Origin: Rubrolithibacter sp043763625
GTDB lineage: Bacteria > Bacteroidota > Bacteroidia > Sphingobacteriales > Sphingobacteriaceae
Direction of reading: 5' to 3'
Assembly: GCA_043763625.1 (NCBI GenBank)
Contig: JAYULL010000124.1
Coordinates: forward strand, 1-64,000
Length of the DNA stretch: 64,000 nt
In this document: one piece after another, positions 33,980 through 41,848 of the stretch
Numbering within the stretch: position 1 is the first letter of the stretch
Layout of the letters: each line of letters starts with the position of its first letter
Made by a program: the position numbers and the translations under genes
The notes under the pieces: generated by a model
What the model was told of the DNA's origin: nothing
Seen by the model: only the letters and a program-made list of their open reading frames with translations
The model's database searches: none

Positions 33980-35610
33980 TCTCCGAAATCAGGAATTGTG
34001 ATTTTTTCTTCTAAATCCCAGTTTGCTCTTATCGTTAGTTCTTTATCAAAGGTCCAAGTTCTTTCAGGTTGGATTTTTTGCCCTACCTTACCGGTGTCCC
34101 ACTTGCCGTTTTTATTTGTATCGTAGGTGACCCTGATATTGTAAGCTCCTACAGGTAAAAGGCTGAATGTTATCTTTCCGGCCTTTAAAAGTGGTTGGGA
34201 TTTAATAATAACCCGTTCTTTATTAAGCAATTCAATAACATATGCTTTTGAAGTTTTGATCGAATCTGCCGTACTGATATCTAAAACAATATTTCCGTAG
34301 TTTTCATCTTCGTCCAAGGTAAAGTTTTCTCTAAATGGTTTGTTTTTACCTCCTACAGTGTTTGTAAAACCTCCTTCGGCCACCTCAAGCTCGTACTTAT
34401 GATTTAATCTCCACGGATATCTCAGTAAGTATCTTCTTGTAGAGGTTGTATCCTTTATCAACTGTGCCCGTTTGGGAACACTGTCTTCCAAGACTTTGAT
34501 TTTAGCTCCGTCTAGAGTGCTAGAGGGCCCCGTAAACGTTAAGTATAAATCAGTTTTCGGGCGGAGTCTATTGTTAACTAAATTAGTTGAGATAGATAAA
34601 TTACGATTATAGGTCTCTTTTTTTCCTTGAGTTAGTTTAACAGTGTCAATGCTTTCTCCGTTTTCTTTTACAGCAATTTTTAGCGAGTCAAATTTCATTT
34701 CAGGTAACCAAAGCATCAGCGAGTCTCGTTTAGAGCTAAATTCAACTATTTTCCCTGTATTTAGTTCTTGCGGATCGATTATTTCGGCACTTGGTTTTGC
34801 TATTCCTTTATTATAGGTTATCAAAATTTTTCCGTCTTTTTCAATCTTTTTATCAACCATGCGCAACACATCAGGTTCTTCTTGAAAAAGCTCTAAATTT
34901 ACTGCAAGAGCGTTGTCTCTTGATAATACAATTGAATCTTTTTGAAAAGCTATAAGCTCTTTTGGGGAATTATAGATTCGGTCGCCGCTTTCTTCTTTTA
35001 AAGCATAGATTCTGTAAGTGTCAGGACGTAGGTTCTTTAAAATATATTGGCCCGACGAGTCCGTCGTTGTAAAAATATTAGCTCGTTTTTTCCCGAATAT
35101 TGTATCTTGATTTATCGGAATTATAAAAACAGTTGCATCAAGTACCGGAGCGTTTTTTAAGCGGTCTTTGACTACTCCGGAGATATTAAGTGAATCAATC
35201 ACAGGACCCGTCGAAAATACGTAACTGTAGTTTTTTAATTTATTTCCTTCGTTAAAATCTACTATCGCGTTTCCAAAGTTGAAAGTGTAAGTAGTATTCT
35301 TTTGAAGAGTATCGTCGAACTTGATGTTAAGTATATTTTTTTTGGCCTTGAATGTGGGAAGCTTTTCCATAGCCGGTGAAATGCTTATTTCTTTAAATTC
35401 ATTTTGCAACTTGAAGAATTCGCTTATGGTTATATTAATTTCTCTCGCTTTGAAATTTCGAGTTTGGTTTGCCGGAGTCTCTTTAAGCACTTTAGGAGCG
35501 AGAGTATCTCGTGGTCCCCCGGTAGGTTGTTGAATGCTTGCACAGCCAATAAAAGCAATAGTTAGAATTAAAAGTATTAGCGGAAAATATATAAGTCGAT
35601 TTAAGGGCAT
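33976..35610 (-). CDS. Bacterial Ig-like domain lipoprotein of Bacteroidota
   Basis: From ATG 35610 the protein has 544 residues. A lipoprotein signal (LLILTIAFIGCASIQQPTGG) is followed by an Ig-like/Big_5-type domain (PKVLKETPANQTRNFKAREINITISEFF). A second beta-sandwich follows (SGVVKDRLKNAPVLDATVFII...GQYILKNLRPDTYRIYALKEESGD). It ends in a region with GAYNIRVTYDTNKNGKWDTG. This family is widespread in the phylum but its function is unknown to me; an envelope role is likely. The longer frame from TTG 35646 is not used. Confidence 0.85.
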   Translation of the reverse strand: MPLNRLIYFPLILLILTIAFIGCASIQQPTGGPRDTLAPKVLKETPANQTRNFKAREINITISEFFKLQNEFKEISISPAMEKLPTFKAKKNILNIKFDDTLQKNTTYTFNFGNAIVDFNEGNKLKNYSYVFSTGPVIDSLNISGVVKDRLKNAPVLDATVFIIPINQDTIFGKKRANIFTTTDSSGQYILKNLRPDTYRIYALKEESGDRIYNSPKELIAFQKDSIVLSRDNALAVNLELFQEEPDVLRMVDKKIEKDGKILITYNKGIAKPSAEIIDPQELNTGKIVEFSSKRDSLMLWLPEMKFDSLKIAVKENGESIDTVKLTQGKKETYNRNLSISTNLVNNRLRPKTDLYLTFTGPSSTLDGAKIKVLEDSVPKRAQLIKDTTSTRRYLLRYPWRLNHKYELEVAEGGFTNTVGGKNKPFRENFTLDEDENYGNIVLDISTADSIKTSKAYVIELLNKERVIIKSQPLLKAGKITFSLLPVGAYNIRVTYDTNKNGKWDTGKVGQKIQPERTWTFDKELTIRANWDLEEKITIPDFGD

Positions 35611-35731
35611 TTTTAAGCTTTTTAACCGTATTTCTATGTCAGACAAAGCAGAATTCGGAATTTTATAAAAGATTGGCTTGGGAAAAGTTTTTAAGTGAAA
35701 GGGTAATTAATTGATTATCAATATTTTATAC

Positions 35732-37594
35732 TTATCTAGTAACGTGAACCATTATAACCGAGATATCCGAAGGCGATACACCTGAAATTCTTGAAGCTTG
35801 TCCCAAAGTTCTGGGTTTAATCTTCATTAATTTTTCTCGTGCCTCTTTAGAAAGTGAAACCAGATTGTTGTAATTGAATTCCGGATTTATCTCTCGTTCT
35901 TCCATCTGCTTCATCTTATTTACTATCTCTAACTCTTTTTCAAAGTAGCTTTCATATTTAACTTTTATTTCGGCCTCTTCAATTGTTTCTTTATTAAAAA
36001 ATTTAAGTAACTCATTAAGAGTTTCATTTACTTTTCTTAGTTCCGAAAGGTTTACTTGCGGACGGCTAAGGAGTTGAAATAATTTTACGTTTTGTGATAG
36101 AGGACTAGTTTCTTGGTTTTCTAACCAGGCATTAATTTCAGAAGGCTCGATCGAGGTGCTTTTTAGGAAGCTAACAATTTTTTCTGAGTTTCGGATTTTT
36201 TCATGGACTCGTTCAAGTCTTTCATCGGATACTAATCCCAGTTTGTGTCCCACCGGTGTTAGGCGAATATCAGCATTGTCTTGCCTTAATAATAGGCGAT
36301 GCTCTGCTCTTGATGTAAACATCCTGTAAGGCTCTTCAGTTCCTTTAGTCACTAAATCATCAATTAGCACTCCGATATATGACTCCGACCTTTTCATGAC
36401 CAGTTCATGCAGATCGTAAATCTTTTGGTGAGCATTAATGCCTGCAATTAACCCTTGCGAAGCTGCTTCTTCATAGCCCGTTGTGCCGTTTATTTGCCCG
36501 GCAAAGAATAAATTGCTGATCAGCTTTGTTTCTAAAGTTAGGTTAAGCTGTGTGGGAGGAAAGTAATCGTATTCAATTGCGTATCCGGGCCTAAACATCT
36601 TCGCATTTTCAAATCCCGGGATTTTAGTCAGTGCTTTATATTGAATATCTTCAGGTAAAGAGGTTGAAAAACCGTTTACGTATATTTCCACCGTTTCTCG
36701 GCCTTCAGGTTCTACAAATATTTGATGGCGTTCTCTTTCTGCAAATCGATTAATTTTGTCTTCAATTGAAGGGCAATATCTGGGCCCCAATCCTTTAATT
36801 CTCCCTGTAAACATCGGAGATTTTTCAAAACCTTCTTTTAGTGCGTCATGAACTTCTTTATTGGTATAAGTAATCCAACAGCAACGTTGCTCGGTCGGCA
36901 GTTCAATATTTGTGAATGAGAATCTGCCTTTTTCTTCGTCTCCCCATTGTTCCTCCATTTTTGAATAGTTCAGACTTCTACCATCCACTCTAGGCGGAGT
37001 ACCCGTTTTCATTCGTCCCGATTCAAAGCCCAGCTCTACCAGTTGCTCTGTTAGCCCAGTTGTCGATTTTTCGCCCGTCCGACCACCCCCGAATTTTTTT
37101 TCGCCGATATGAATTATTCCGTTTAGAAATGTTCCATTTGTTAATATAACCGATTTACTTTTTATTTCAATATCTAAAGAAGTAATGACTCCATACACTC
37201 TATTTTTATTTACCAGCAATGCTTTCACGGTATCTTGCCAGAAGTCTACATTAGGTGTTCTCTCAAGCATCAGACGCCATTGTTCCGCAAACTTCATCCT
37301 ATCATTCTGAGTCCGAGGACTCCACATTGCTGGCCCTTTAGACTTATTAAGCATACGAAATTGGATTGTGCTTTTATCGGCCACAATTCCCGAGTAGCCA
37401 CCCATGGCATCAATTTCACGAACAATTTGGCCTTTTGCTACTCCCCCCATTGCCGGGTTGCAGCTCATCTGAGCAATTGTTCCCATATTCATGGTAACAA
37501 GTAAAACCGAAGATCCCAAATTGGCTGCCGCTGCCGCTGCCTCACAACCGGCATGACCGGCACCCACTACTATTACATCGTATTCTTTAAACAT
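35732..37594 (-). CDS. mnmG: tRNA uridine-5-carboxymethylaminomethyl synthesis enzyme MnmG
   Basis: The FAD protein works with MnmE to modify U34 of certain tRNAs. It begins MFKEYDVIVVGAGHAGCEAA at ATG 37594 (620 residues). The frame continues upstream to 37693, but that part only translates the parS palindromes and is not family-like. Other hallmarks are CNPAMGGVAKGQIVREIDAMGG, GGGRTGEKSTTGLTEQL, the PRYCPSIEDKINRF block, FAGQINGTTGYEEAASQGLIAG and a C-terminal helical domain (LKIKPRTLGQASRISGVSPSDI). Confidence 0.97.
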   Translation of the reverse strand: MFKEYDVIVVGAGHAGCEAAAAAANLGSSVLLVTMNMGTIAQMSCNPAMGGVAKGQIVREIDAMGGYSGIVADKSTIQFRMLNKSKGPAMWSPRTQNDRMKFAEQWRLMLERTPNVDFWQDTVKALLVNKNRVYGVITSLDIEIKSKSVILTNGTFLNGIIHIGEKKFGGGRTGEKSTTGLTEQLVELGFESGRMKTGTPPRVDGRSLNYSKMEEQWGDEEKGRFSFTNIELPTEQRCCWITYTNKEVHDALKEGFEKSPMFTGRIKGLGPRYCPSIEDKINRFAERERHQIFVEPEGRETVEIYVNGFSTSLPEDIQYKALTKIPGFENAKMFRPGYAIEYDYFPPTQLNLTLETKLISNLFFAGQINGTTGYEEAASQGLIAGINAHQKIYDLHELVMKRSESYIGVLIDDLVTKGTEEPYRMFTSRAEHRLLLRQDNADIRLTPVGHKLGLVSDERLERVHEKIRNSEKIVSFLKSTSIEPSEINAWLENQETSPLSQNVKLFQLLSRPQVNLSELRKVNETLNELLKFFNKETIEEAEIKVKYESYFEKELEIVNKMKQMEEREINPEFNYNNLVSLSKEAREKLMKIKPRTLGQASRISGVSPSDISVIMVHVTR

Positions 37595-37600
37595 TTCTTT

Positions 37601-37614
37601 GTTCCACGTGGAAC
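37601..37614. promoter_or_regulatory. parS-like site 1
   Basis: GTTCCACGTGGAAC is a perfect 14-bp palindrome that matches the core of bacterial parS centromere sites (TGTTYCACGTGRAACA type, bound by ParB). It lies 7 bases upstream of the mnmG start. Confidence 0.72.
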
Positions 37615-37661
37615 TTTCTTCTTCTTTTTGTTCCACGTGGAACAAAAAGAAGAAGAAAGTT
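37612..37661. repeat. 50-bp perfect palindrome between mnmG and the ABC-F gene
   Basis: Every base from 37612 to 37661 pairs with its mirror partner around the centre between 37636 and 37637. The arms consist of TTTCTTCTTCTTTTT and its complement flanking the parS core. The palindrome overlaps the stop codon of the ABC-F gene at 37660. As RNA it would form a 25-bp stem with almost no loop, so it may also end or process the ABC-F transcript. Confidence 0.85.
37629..37644. promoter_or_regulatory. parS-like site 2
   Basis: TGTTCCACGTGGAACA is a perfect 16-bp match to the parS form I recall from Pseudomonas and other bacteria. Its core is 29 bases from the core of site 1. It is the exact centre of a 50-bp perfect palindrome. 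Confidence 0.78.
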
Positions 37662-39525
37662 AGCTTTCCTTTAATTCCATTAACTCCATCCACCTAAACG
37701 TTTTTTCTTCCAACGCGGCTCTCTGTTGCTCTATTCTAAGAGCCAAATCATTCAGTTCGGAATGATTTTCAATGCCTGAGGTTAGCAAATCGGTGATGTT
37801 CGCTATCTCCTTTTCTTTTTCTGCTATCGCCTGTTCGAGGTGTTCTAACTCTTTCTGATCTTTAAAAGATAGTTTTTGTTTTGTTTGTGCTTTTGGCTCT
37901 ACTACCGCAAGCGGTTTTGATTCTTTTGGCCGACTATCTTCGTCCTGTTTTTCTAACCGGTATTCAGTATAATTGCCGGAAAATATTCTGACTTTTCCGT
38001 CGCCTTCTAAAATAAAAAGCTGGTCAGTTAGCTTGTCTATCAAATACCGATCATGCGAAACAAGGAGCAGAACTCCTTTATAATTTTCCAAGAAATCTTC
38101 AAGAACGTTTAATGTGTCTAAGTCAAGATCATTGGTAGGCTCATCCAGAATTAAAAAATTAGGATTAGCCATTAAAACACGCATTAACTGTAACCGCTTA
38201 CGTTCACCTCCACTTAGCTTGCTTACGAATGAATGCTGTTTAGGCGGAGGGAATAGAAATTGCGTTAACAGCTGTGAAGCAGAAAGGCTTTTACCGTCTG
38301 CCATTGGGATAAATTCAGCTATGTTTTTAACTACATCAATAACTCGTTCATCGGCTTTAACGTCTAGCCCATTTTGTTCATAATAGCCGAAAACTGTTGT
38401 TTCTCCTATAATTACGTCACCTTCATCCGGTCTCAATTTCCCGGTAATCATATTTAAAAGCGTTGATTTTCCGGTTCCGTTTCTGCCCGCTAATCCAATC
38501 CGGTCGCCTTTTTTTACTGCGTAAGAAAAATCTGAAAAAAGCTTTTCATCGTTAAATCCTTTCCCGGCTTTCTTAAGCTCTAATATTTTATTTCCTTGTC
38601 TAGAGGTTGACATGCTTAATTCCAACTTCGGCCCTAATCCTTTTCCCTTGGTTTTTTCTTCTAATTCGTAAAAGGCATTAATGCGAGATTTTGATTTAGT
38701 TGTTCTAGCTTGAGGCATCCGACGCATCCATTCCAACTCTTTCTTTAAAAGGTTTGTGTTTTTCTGAAGCGAAGCGGCATCCTGATCTTCTCGTTCAGCC
38801 TTTTTTTCTAAAAAATAGGTGTAATTTCCCCGATGAATATAGAGCTTCCCTTGGTTAAGTTCAAGTATGTGATTACAAACGTTATCTAAAAAATACCGAT
38901 CGTGGGTTACCATTAAGATAGTTTTTTGGCCGGTTGACAAAAAGCTTTCCAGCCATTCAATCATTTCAATATCCAAGTGGTTGGTCGGCTCGTCTAAGAT
39001 GTAAATATCGGGATTATCAATAAGCATTTTTGCTAAAGCCAGCCTTTTACGCTGGCCCCCTGACAAGCTTTTGACTTTCAGGTCAGGTTTGTTAATTGAT
39101 AACCTGTCTAAGATAGTTTTAATCTCATACTCGTATTCCCATGCGTTCAATTCACTTATTTCATCTGTTAATTGCCCTAATAGGATGCTATCCGGATTTT
39201 CTTGAGATAGCAGGTCTTCATATTGCCTGATTACAAGTTGTTGCCTGTTATCTACGCTATAGATAAAATCTGCTATAGTCTCTTCTTCACCAAAAACAGG
39301 ATTTTGGTCCAAATAACCTATTTTTAAATCCCTTTCTTTAACCACTATCCCTTCATTCGGATTTAATTTACCTGATAAGATTTTCAGGAGCGTAGATTTT
39401 CCGGCTCCATTCGGCCCTACTAAAGCTATTCGCTGACCCTTCAAAATACCTAGCGTCAGGTTTTTAAATAGCCAAAAATCACCGAATGAATGTCCGACTA
39501 ACTCGGTGGATAATAAACTGCTCAT
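37660..39525 (-). CDS. uup: ABC-F ATPase (Uup-like)
   Basis: The 621-residue soluble protein has two ABC domains and no membrane part. Walker A motifs are LVGPNGAGKSTLL (about 36) and LAGRNGTGKSTLL (about 345). Signatures are SLSGGQRKRLALA and KLSGGERKRLQLM, and Walker B motifs are YILDEPTNHLD and LILDEPTNDLD. The inter-domain linker is rich in Lys/Arg, and a C-terminal coiled-coil tail (KLSFKDQKELEHLEQAIAEKE) is like that of Uup. ABC-F proteins act on ribosomes. Uup is linked to ribosome and DNA stability, but the exact role here is inferred. Confidence 0.9.
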   Translation of the reverse strand: MSSLLSTELVGHSFGDFWLFKNLTLGILKGQRIALVGPNGAGKSTLLKILSGKLNPNEGIVVKERDLKIGYLDQNPVFGEEETIADFIYSVDNRQQLVIRQYEDLLSQENPDSILLGQLTDEISELNAWEYEYEIKTILDRLSINKPDLKVKSLSGGQRKRLALAKMLIDNPDIYILDEPTNHLDIEMIEWLESFLSTGQKTILMVTHDRYFLDNVCNHILELNQGKLYIHRGNYTYFLEKKAEREDQDAASLQKNTNLLKKELEWMRRMPQARTTKSKSRINAFYELEEKTKGKGLGPKLELSMSTSRQGNKILELKKAGKGFNDEKLFSDFSYAVKKGDRIGLAGRNGTGKSTLLNMITGKLRPDEGDVIIGETTVFGYYEQNGLDVKADERVIDVVKNIAEFIPMADGKSLSASQLLTQFLFPPPKQHSFVSKLSGGERKRLQLMRVLMANPNFLILDEPTNDLDLDTLNVLEDFLENYKGVLLLVSHDRYLIDKLTDQLFILEGDGKVRIFSGNYTEYRLEKQDEDSRPKESKPLAVVEPKAQTKQKLSFKDQKELEHLEQAIAEKEKEIANITDLLTSGIENHSELNDLALRIEQQRAALEEKTFRWMELMELKES

Positions 39526-40178
39526 GCTAACTCTCTTATTTGATCTGATTCGTACACGTGTATTCCCAAACTATTTTTTAACGATTGGTTTACCATCGCT
39601 TTAGCTACTAATTCTGCATCTATGCTCCTATATTTTTTGAATTTGCCGGTAAGTATCGGATTTATTATTCCCATCAGTCCGACAAAAAGTCTTTCGAACA
39701 TTCGAAATTCTTTTCTATTTCCTTTTAATACACTCGGGCGATAGCAATGAACGCTCTTAAATTCTAATTGTTGTATGGCTTCTTCCGCTTTGCCCTTCAG
39801 CCTTAGGTAAGCGTTAGCTGATTTTGAATCAGCACCTAACGAAGAAATAAAATGAAACTGGCTCACCTTATTTTCTGCCGACAGTTGAGCTGCCTTTGTA
39901 GGATAACCAAGTTCAATGGTCTTATAACGGTTAACATCCGGCGTTTTGCTCTTGGTAGTCCCAAGGCAATAAAAGAATACGTCGCCTTTTAGCTCCTCTT
40001 TTATTTCCTCCAATGTATCAAAACTTGTGGTGAATTGAGTCAATTTAGGATTACTCGTCTCAATCTTCCTCCTTCCAACTGCAATAACGTTGGAGTAGTT
40101 TGGATTAGCTAAAAGAAGGGGTATAAGATTACTGCCAATAAGTCCGCTGCTTCCCGCTACAATGGCTGTAAGTGCCAT
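39522..40178 (-). CDS. NAD(P)-binding protein, atypical SDR (HTATIP2/TIP30-like)
   Basis: The 218-residue protein begins at ATG 40178 with a Rossmann motif, AIVAGSSGLIGSNLIPLLL. It continues with a typical atypical-SDR pattern: VFFYCLGTTKSKTPDVNRYKTIELGYPTKAAQLSAENKVSQFHFISSLGADSKS, then CYRPSVLKGNRKEFR. It resembles HTATIP2-like/YbjT-like oxidoreductases. The substrate is unknown. It overlaps the ABC-F gene start by 4 bases, so the two are co-transcribed. The open frame extends upstream to 40223, but with no family support. Confidence 0.85.
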   Translation of the reverse strand: MALTAIVAGSSGLIGSNLIPLLLANPNYSNVIAVGRRKIETSNPKLTQFTTSFDTLEEIKEELKGDVFFYCLGTTKSKTPDVNRYKTIELGYPTKAAQLSAENKVSQFHFISSLGADSKSANAYLRLKGKAEEAIQQLEFKSVHCYRPSVLKGNRKEFRMFERLFVGLMGIINPILTGKFKKYRSIDAELVAKAMVNQSLKNSLGIHVYESDQIRELA

Positions 40179-40263
40179 AATTAATAATAATTTTAATCCG
40201 CAAAAGTACATAAATGCCGGCATGGAACAACATTTGTATGTTTAAACATATAATTATATTATT

Positions 40264-40974
40264 ATGAAAGCTATATTTCATCCTGCTGCCGAGAGAGGCC
40301 GACAAAACCACGGCTGGTTAAAAGCCGCCCATTCATTCAGTTTTGCTAATTTTCAGGATCCTAGTAAAATGAATTTTGGATTACTAAGAGTTTTAAATGA
40401 TGACATTGTTGCTCCGGGGATGGGTTTTGGGGCCCATGGGCACGACAATATGGAAATCGTGACTATCCCTTTAAAAGGTGCATTGGCTCATAAAGACAGT
40501 TTGGGATCTGAGGGAATAATAGGACCGAATGAAGTCCAAATTATGTCGGCCGGAACAGGAATTCGGCATTCGGAATTTAATGCTTCGGCAACCGAAAAAG
40601 TAAATTTACTGCAAATTTGGGTGTTTCCTAAACAAGCTAATATTACTCCGCGATATGATCAGAAGAAATTTGACGAATCGGAATTTGAAAATACATTCAA
40701 AACACTGGTTTCTCCAATAGAGGAAAGCGGAGCAATGTGGATAAATCAAGATGCATATTTTTCCTTAGGCAACTTTTCGAATGATACTCAGGTTAAATAC
40801 AGTGTTAAACACGCAGGGAACGGCACTTATGTATTTATAATAGAAGGAGATGCAGCTATAGCGGGCAAGAATCTAGGACGAAGAGATGCAGTCGGTATTT
40901 ATGATACTACAGAGTTCACGCTGGATATTAAAGCAAATTCTAAAGTGCTTATAATTGATGTCCCGATGAATTAA
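40264..40974 (+). CDS. Pirin-family cupin protein
   Basis: The 236-residue two-cupin protein has the pirin N-terminal signature: HGWLKAAHSFSFANFQDPSKMNFG, GFGAHGHDNMEIVTIPLKGALAHKDSLG, and VQIMSAGTGIRHSEFNAS with metal-ligand His and Glu. Relatives such as E. coli YhhW have quercetin 2,3-dioxygenase activity, while others act as regulators. The real substrate is unknown. It is complete and monocistronic on the plus strand between two minus-strand operons. Confidence 0.92.
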   Translation: MKAIFHPAAERGRQNHGWLKAAHSFSFANFQDPSKMNFGLLRVLNDDIVAPGMGFGAHGHDNMEIVTIPLKGALAHKDSLGSEGIIGPNEVQIMSAGTGIRHSEFNASATEKVNLLQIWVFPKQANITPRYDQKKFDESEFENTFKTLVSPIEESGAMWINQDAYFSLGNFSNDTQVKYSVKHAGNGTYVFIIEGDAAIAGKNLGRRDAVGIYDTTEFTLDIKANSKVLIIDVPMN

Positions 40975-40981
40975 TAAGGAT

Positions 40982-41410
40982 TTAGAAACTTCTTGATGAC
41001 AGGTAAATATCTTCTTTGCTTGTCATTTCTTTTTTTTGAGCCGGTTTTTTATCTGCATATCCTATCAAATGTAAAACTCCATGAATTATCACCCGATGAA
41101 GTTCGTCTGTTACCGAAAGATTCAGAGAACCTGCATTCTCGCGAACCCGCTCAACACTTATAAAAATATCTCCCGAAATTAAAACCGGGGTTGAGGAAGT
41201 ATTGAAAGTGATTATATCGGTATAAGCATCATGCTTTAGATACTGTTGATTAATTGATAGCAGGTAGTCGTCAGAGCAGAAAATAAAATTAAGTTCGCCG
41301 GGGTTTTTTTTCTCTTGTTTTATTACCTGCAGAATCCACCGCCGTAATTTTATCTTATTTTTTATGGTAAAAGGAGTTCCTTCGATAAAGAAAATAATGG
41401 AAGAAGCCAT
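40982..41410 (-). CDS. ybeY: YbeY endoribonuclease / rRNA maturation factor
   Basis: The 142-residue zinc-dependent nuclease processes rRNA and helps ribosome quality control. It has INQQYLKHDAYTDIITF and the metal motif HRVIIHGVLHLIGYADK. In E. coli-type proteins the third ligand is His in HGxLHLxGYDH; here the corresponding stretch reads GYADK, like other Bacteroidota homologues I recall. It overlaps the ATPase gene stop by one base, suggesting coupled translation. Confidence 0.92.
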   Translation of the reverse strand: MASSIIFFIEGTPFTIKNKIKLRRWILQVIKQEKKNPGELNFIFCSDDYLLSINQQYLKHDAYTDIITFNTSSTPVLISGDIFISVERVRENAGSLNLSVTDELHRVIIHGVLHLIGYADKKPAQKKEMTSKEDIYLSSRSF

Positions 41411-41844
41411 TAAACCTTAAAATGCAGCTCAACTTCATTCCCTTTTAAATTGAATATAAATTGATCTGCAAGGTGTTTAATGATGAAAACGCCCCGTCCT
41501 GTTAAGTTTTCCAAATTTTCAGGAGAGGTGGGGTCAGGCAGGTTATTGTAATCAAATCCTTCTCCCTCATCTGCAATAGTAAAAATCAGACGTTTTCCGT
41601 CCTGCACTTCCAAATTGATATAAACGATTTTGCTTTCGTCTTCTTTGTTTCCGTGGACAATTGCGTTAATAGTAGCTTCACTTAGGCAAGTCAGCATGTT
41701 GGCGTACGTATCGTCGCCAATATTATATTGTTCTTTTAAAGAATCTGCGAAGTTTTCAACCGTGGTAAGGCTATCCAACCTCGAGGGCAGCTGTAGTGTA
41801 TAGAGAGCTGAATTGTCCGAAATATCTACACGGTTTATTGTCAT
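41410..41844 (-). CDS. RsbW-like ATP-binding protein (anti-sigma regulatory kinase)
   Basis: The 144-residue HATPase domain protein has an N-box-like LSEATINAIVHGN (about 62-74), an FTIADEGEGFDYNNLP G1 motif and a G2-like LTGRGVFIIKHLAD. This is the architecture of RsbW/SpoIIAB-type serine kinases that regulate sigma factors, without a HisKA domain. No STAS partner or alternative sigma is adjacent, so the target is unknown. It sits in a tight cluster with ybeY and the DUF4175 gene (spacer 4 bases). Confidence 0.88.
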   Translation of the reverse strand: MTINRVDISDNSALYTLQLPSRLDSLTTVENFADSLKEQYNIGDDTYANMLTCLSEATINAIVHGNKEDESKIVYINLEVQDGKRLIFTIADEGEGFDYNNLPDPTSPENLENLTGRGVFIIKHLADQFIFNLKGNEVELHFKV

Positions 41845-41848
41845 AATT

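Noticed and set aside
37595..37693. 33-residue N-terminal extension of MnmG
   Set aside because: It only translates the parS palindromes and has no family similarity; ATG 37594 starts the FAD motif.
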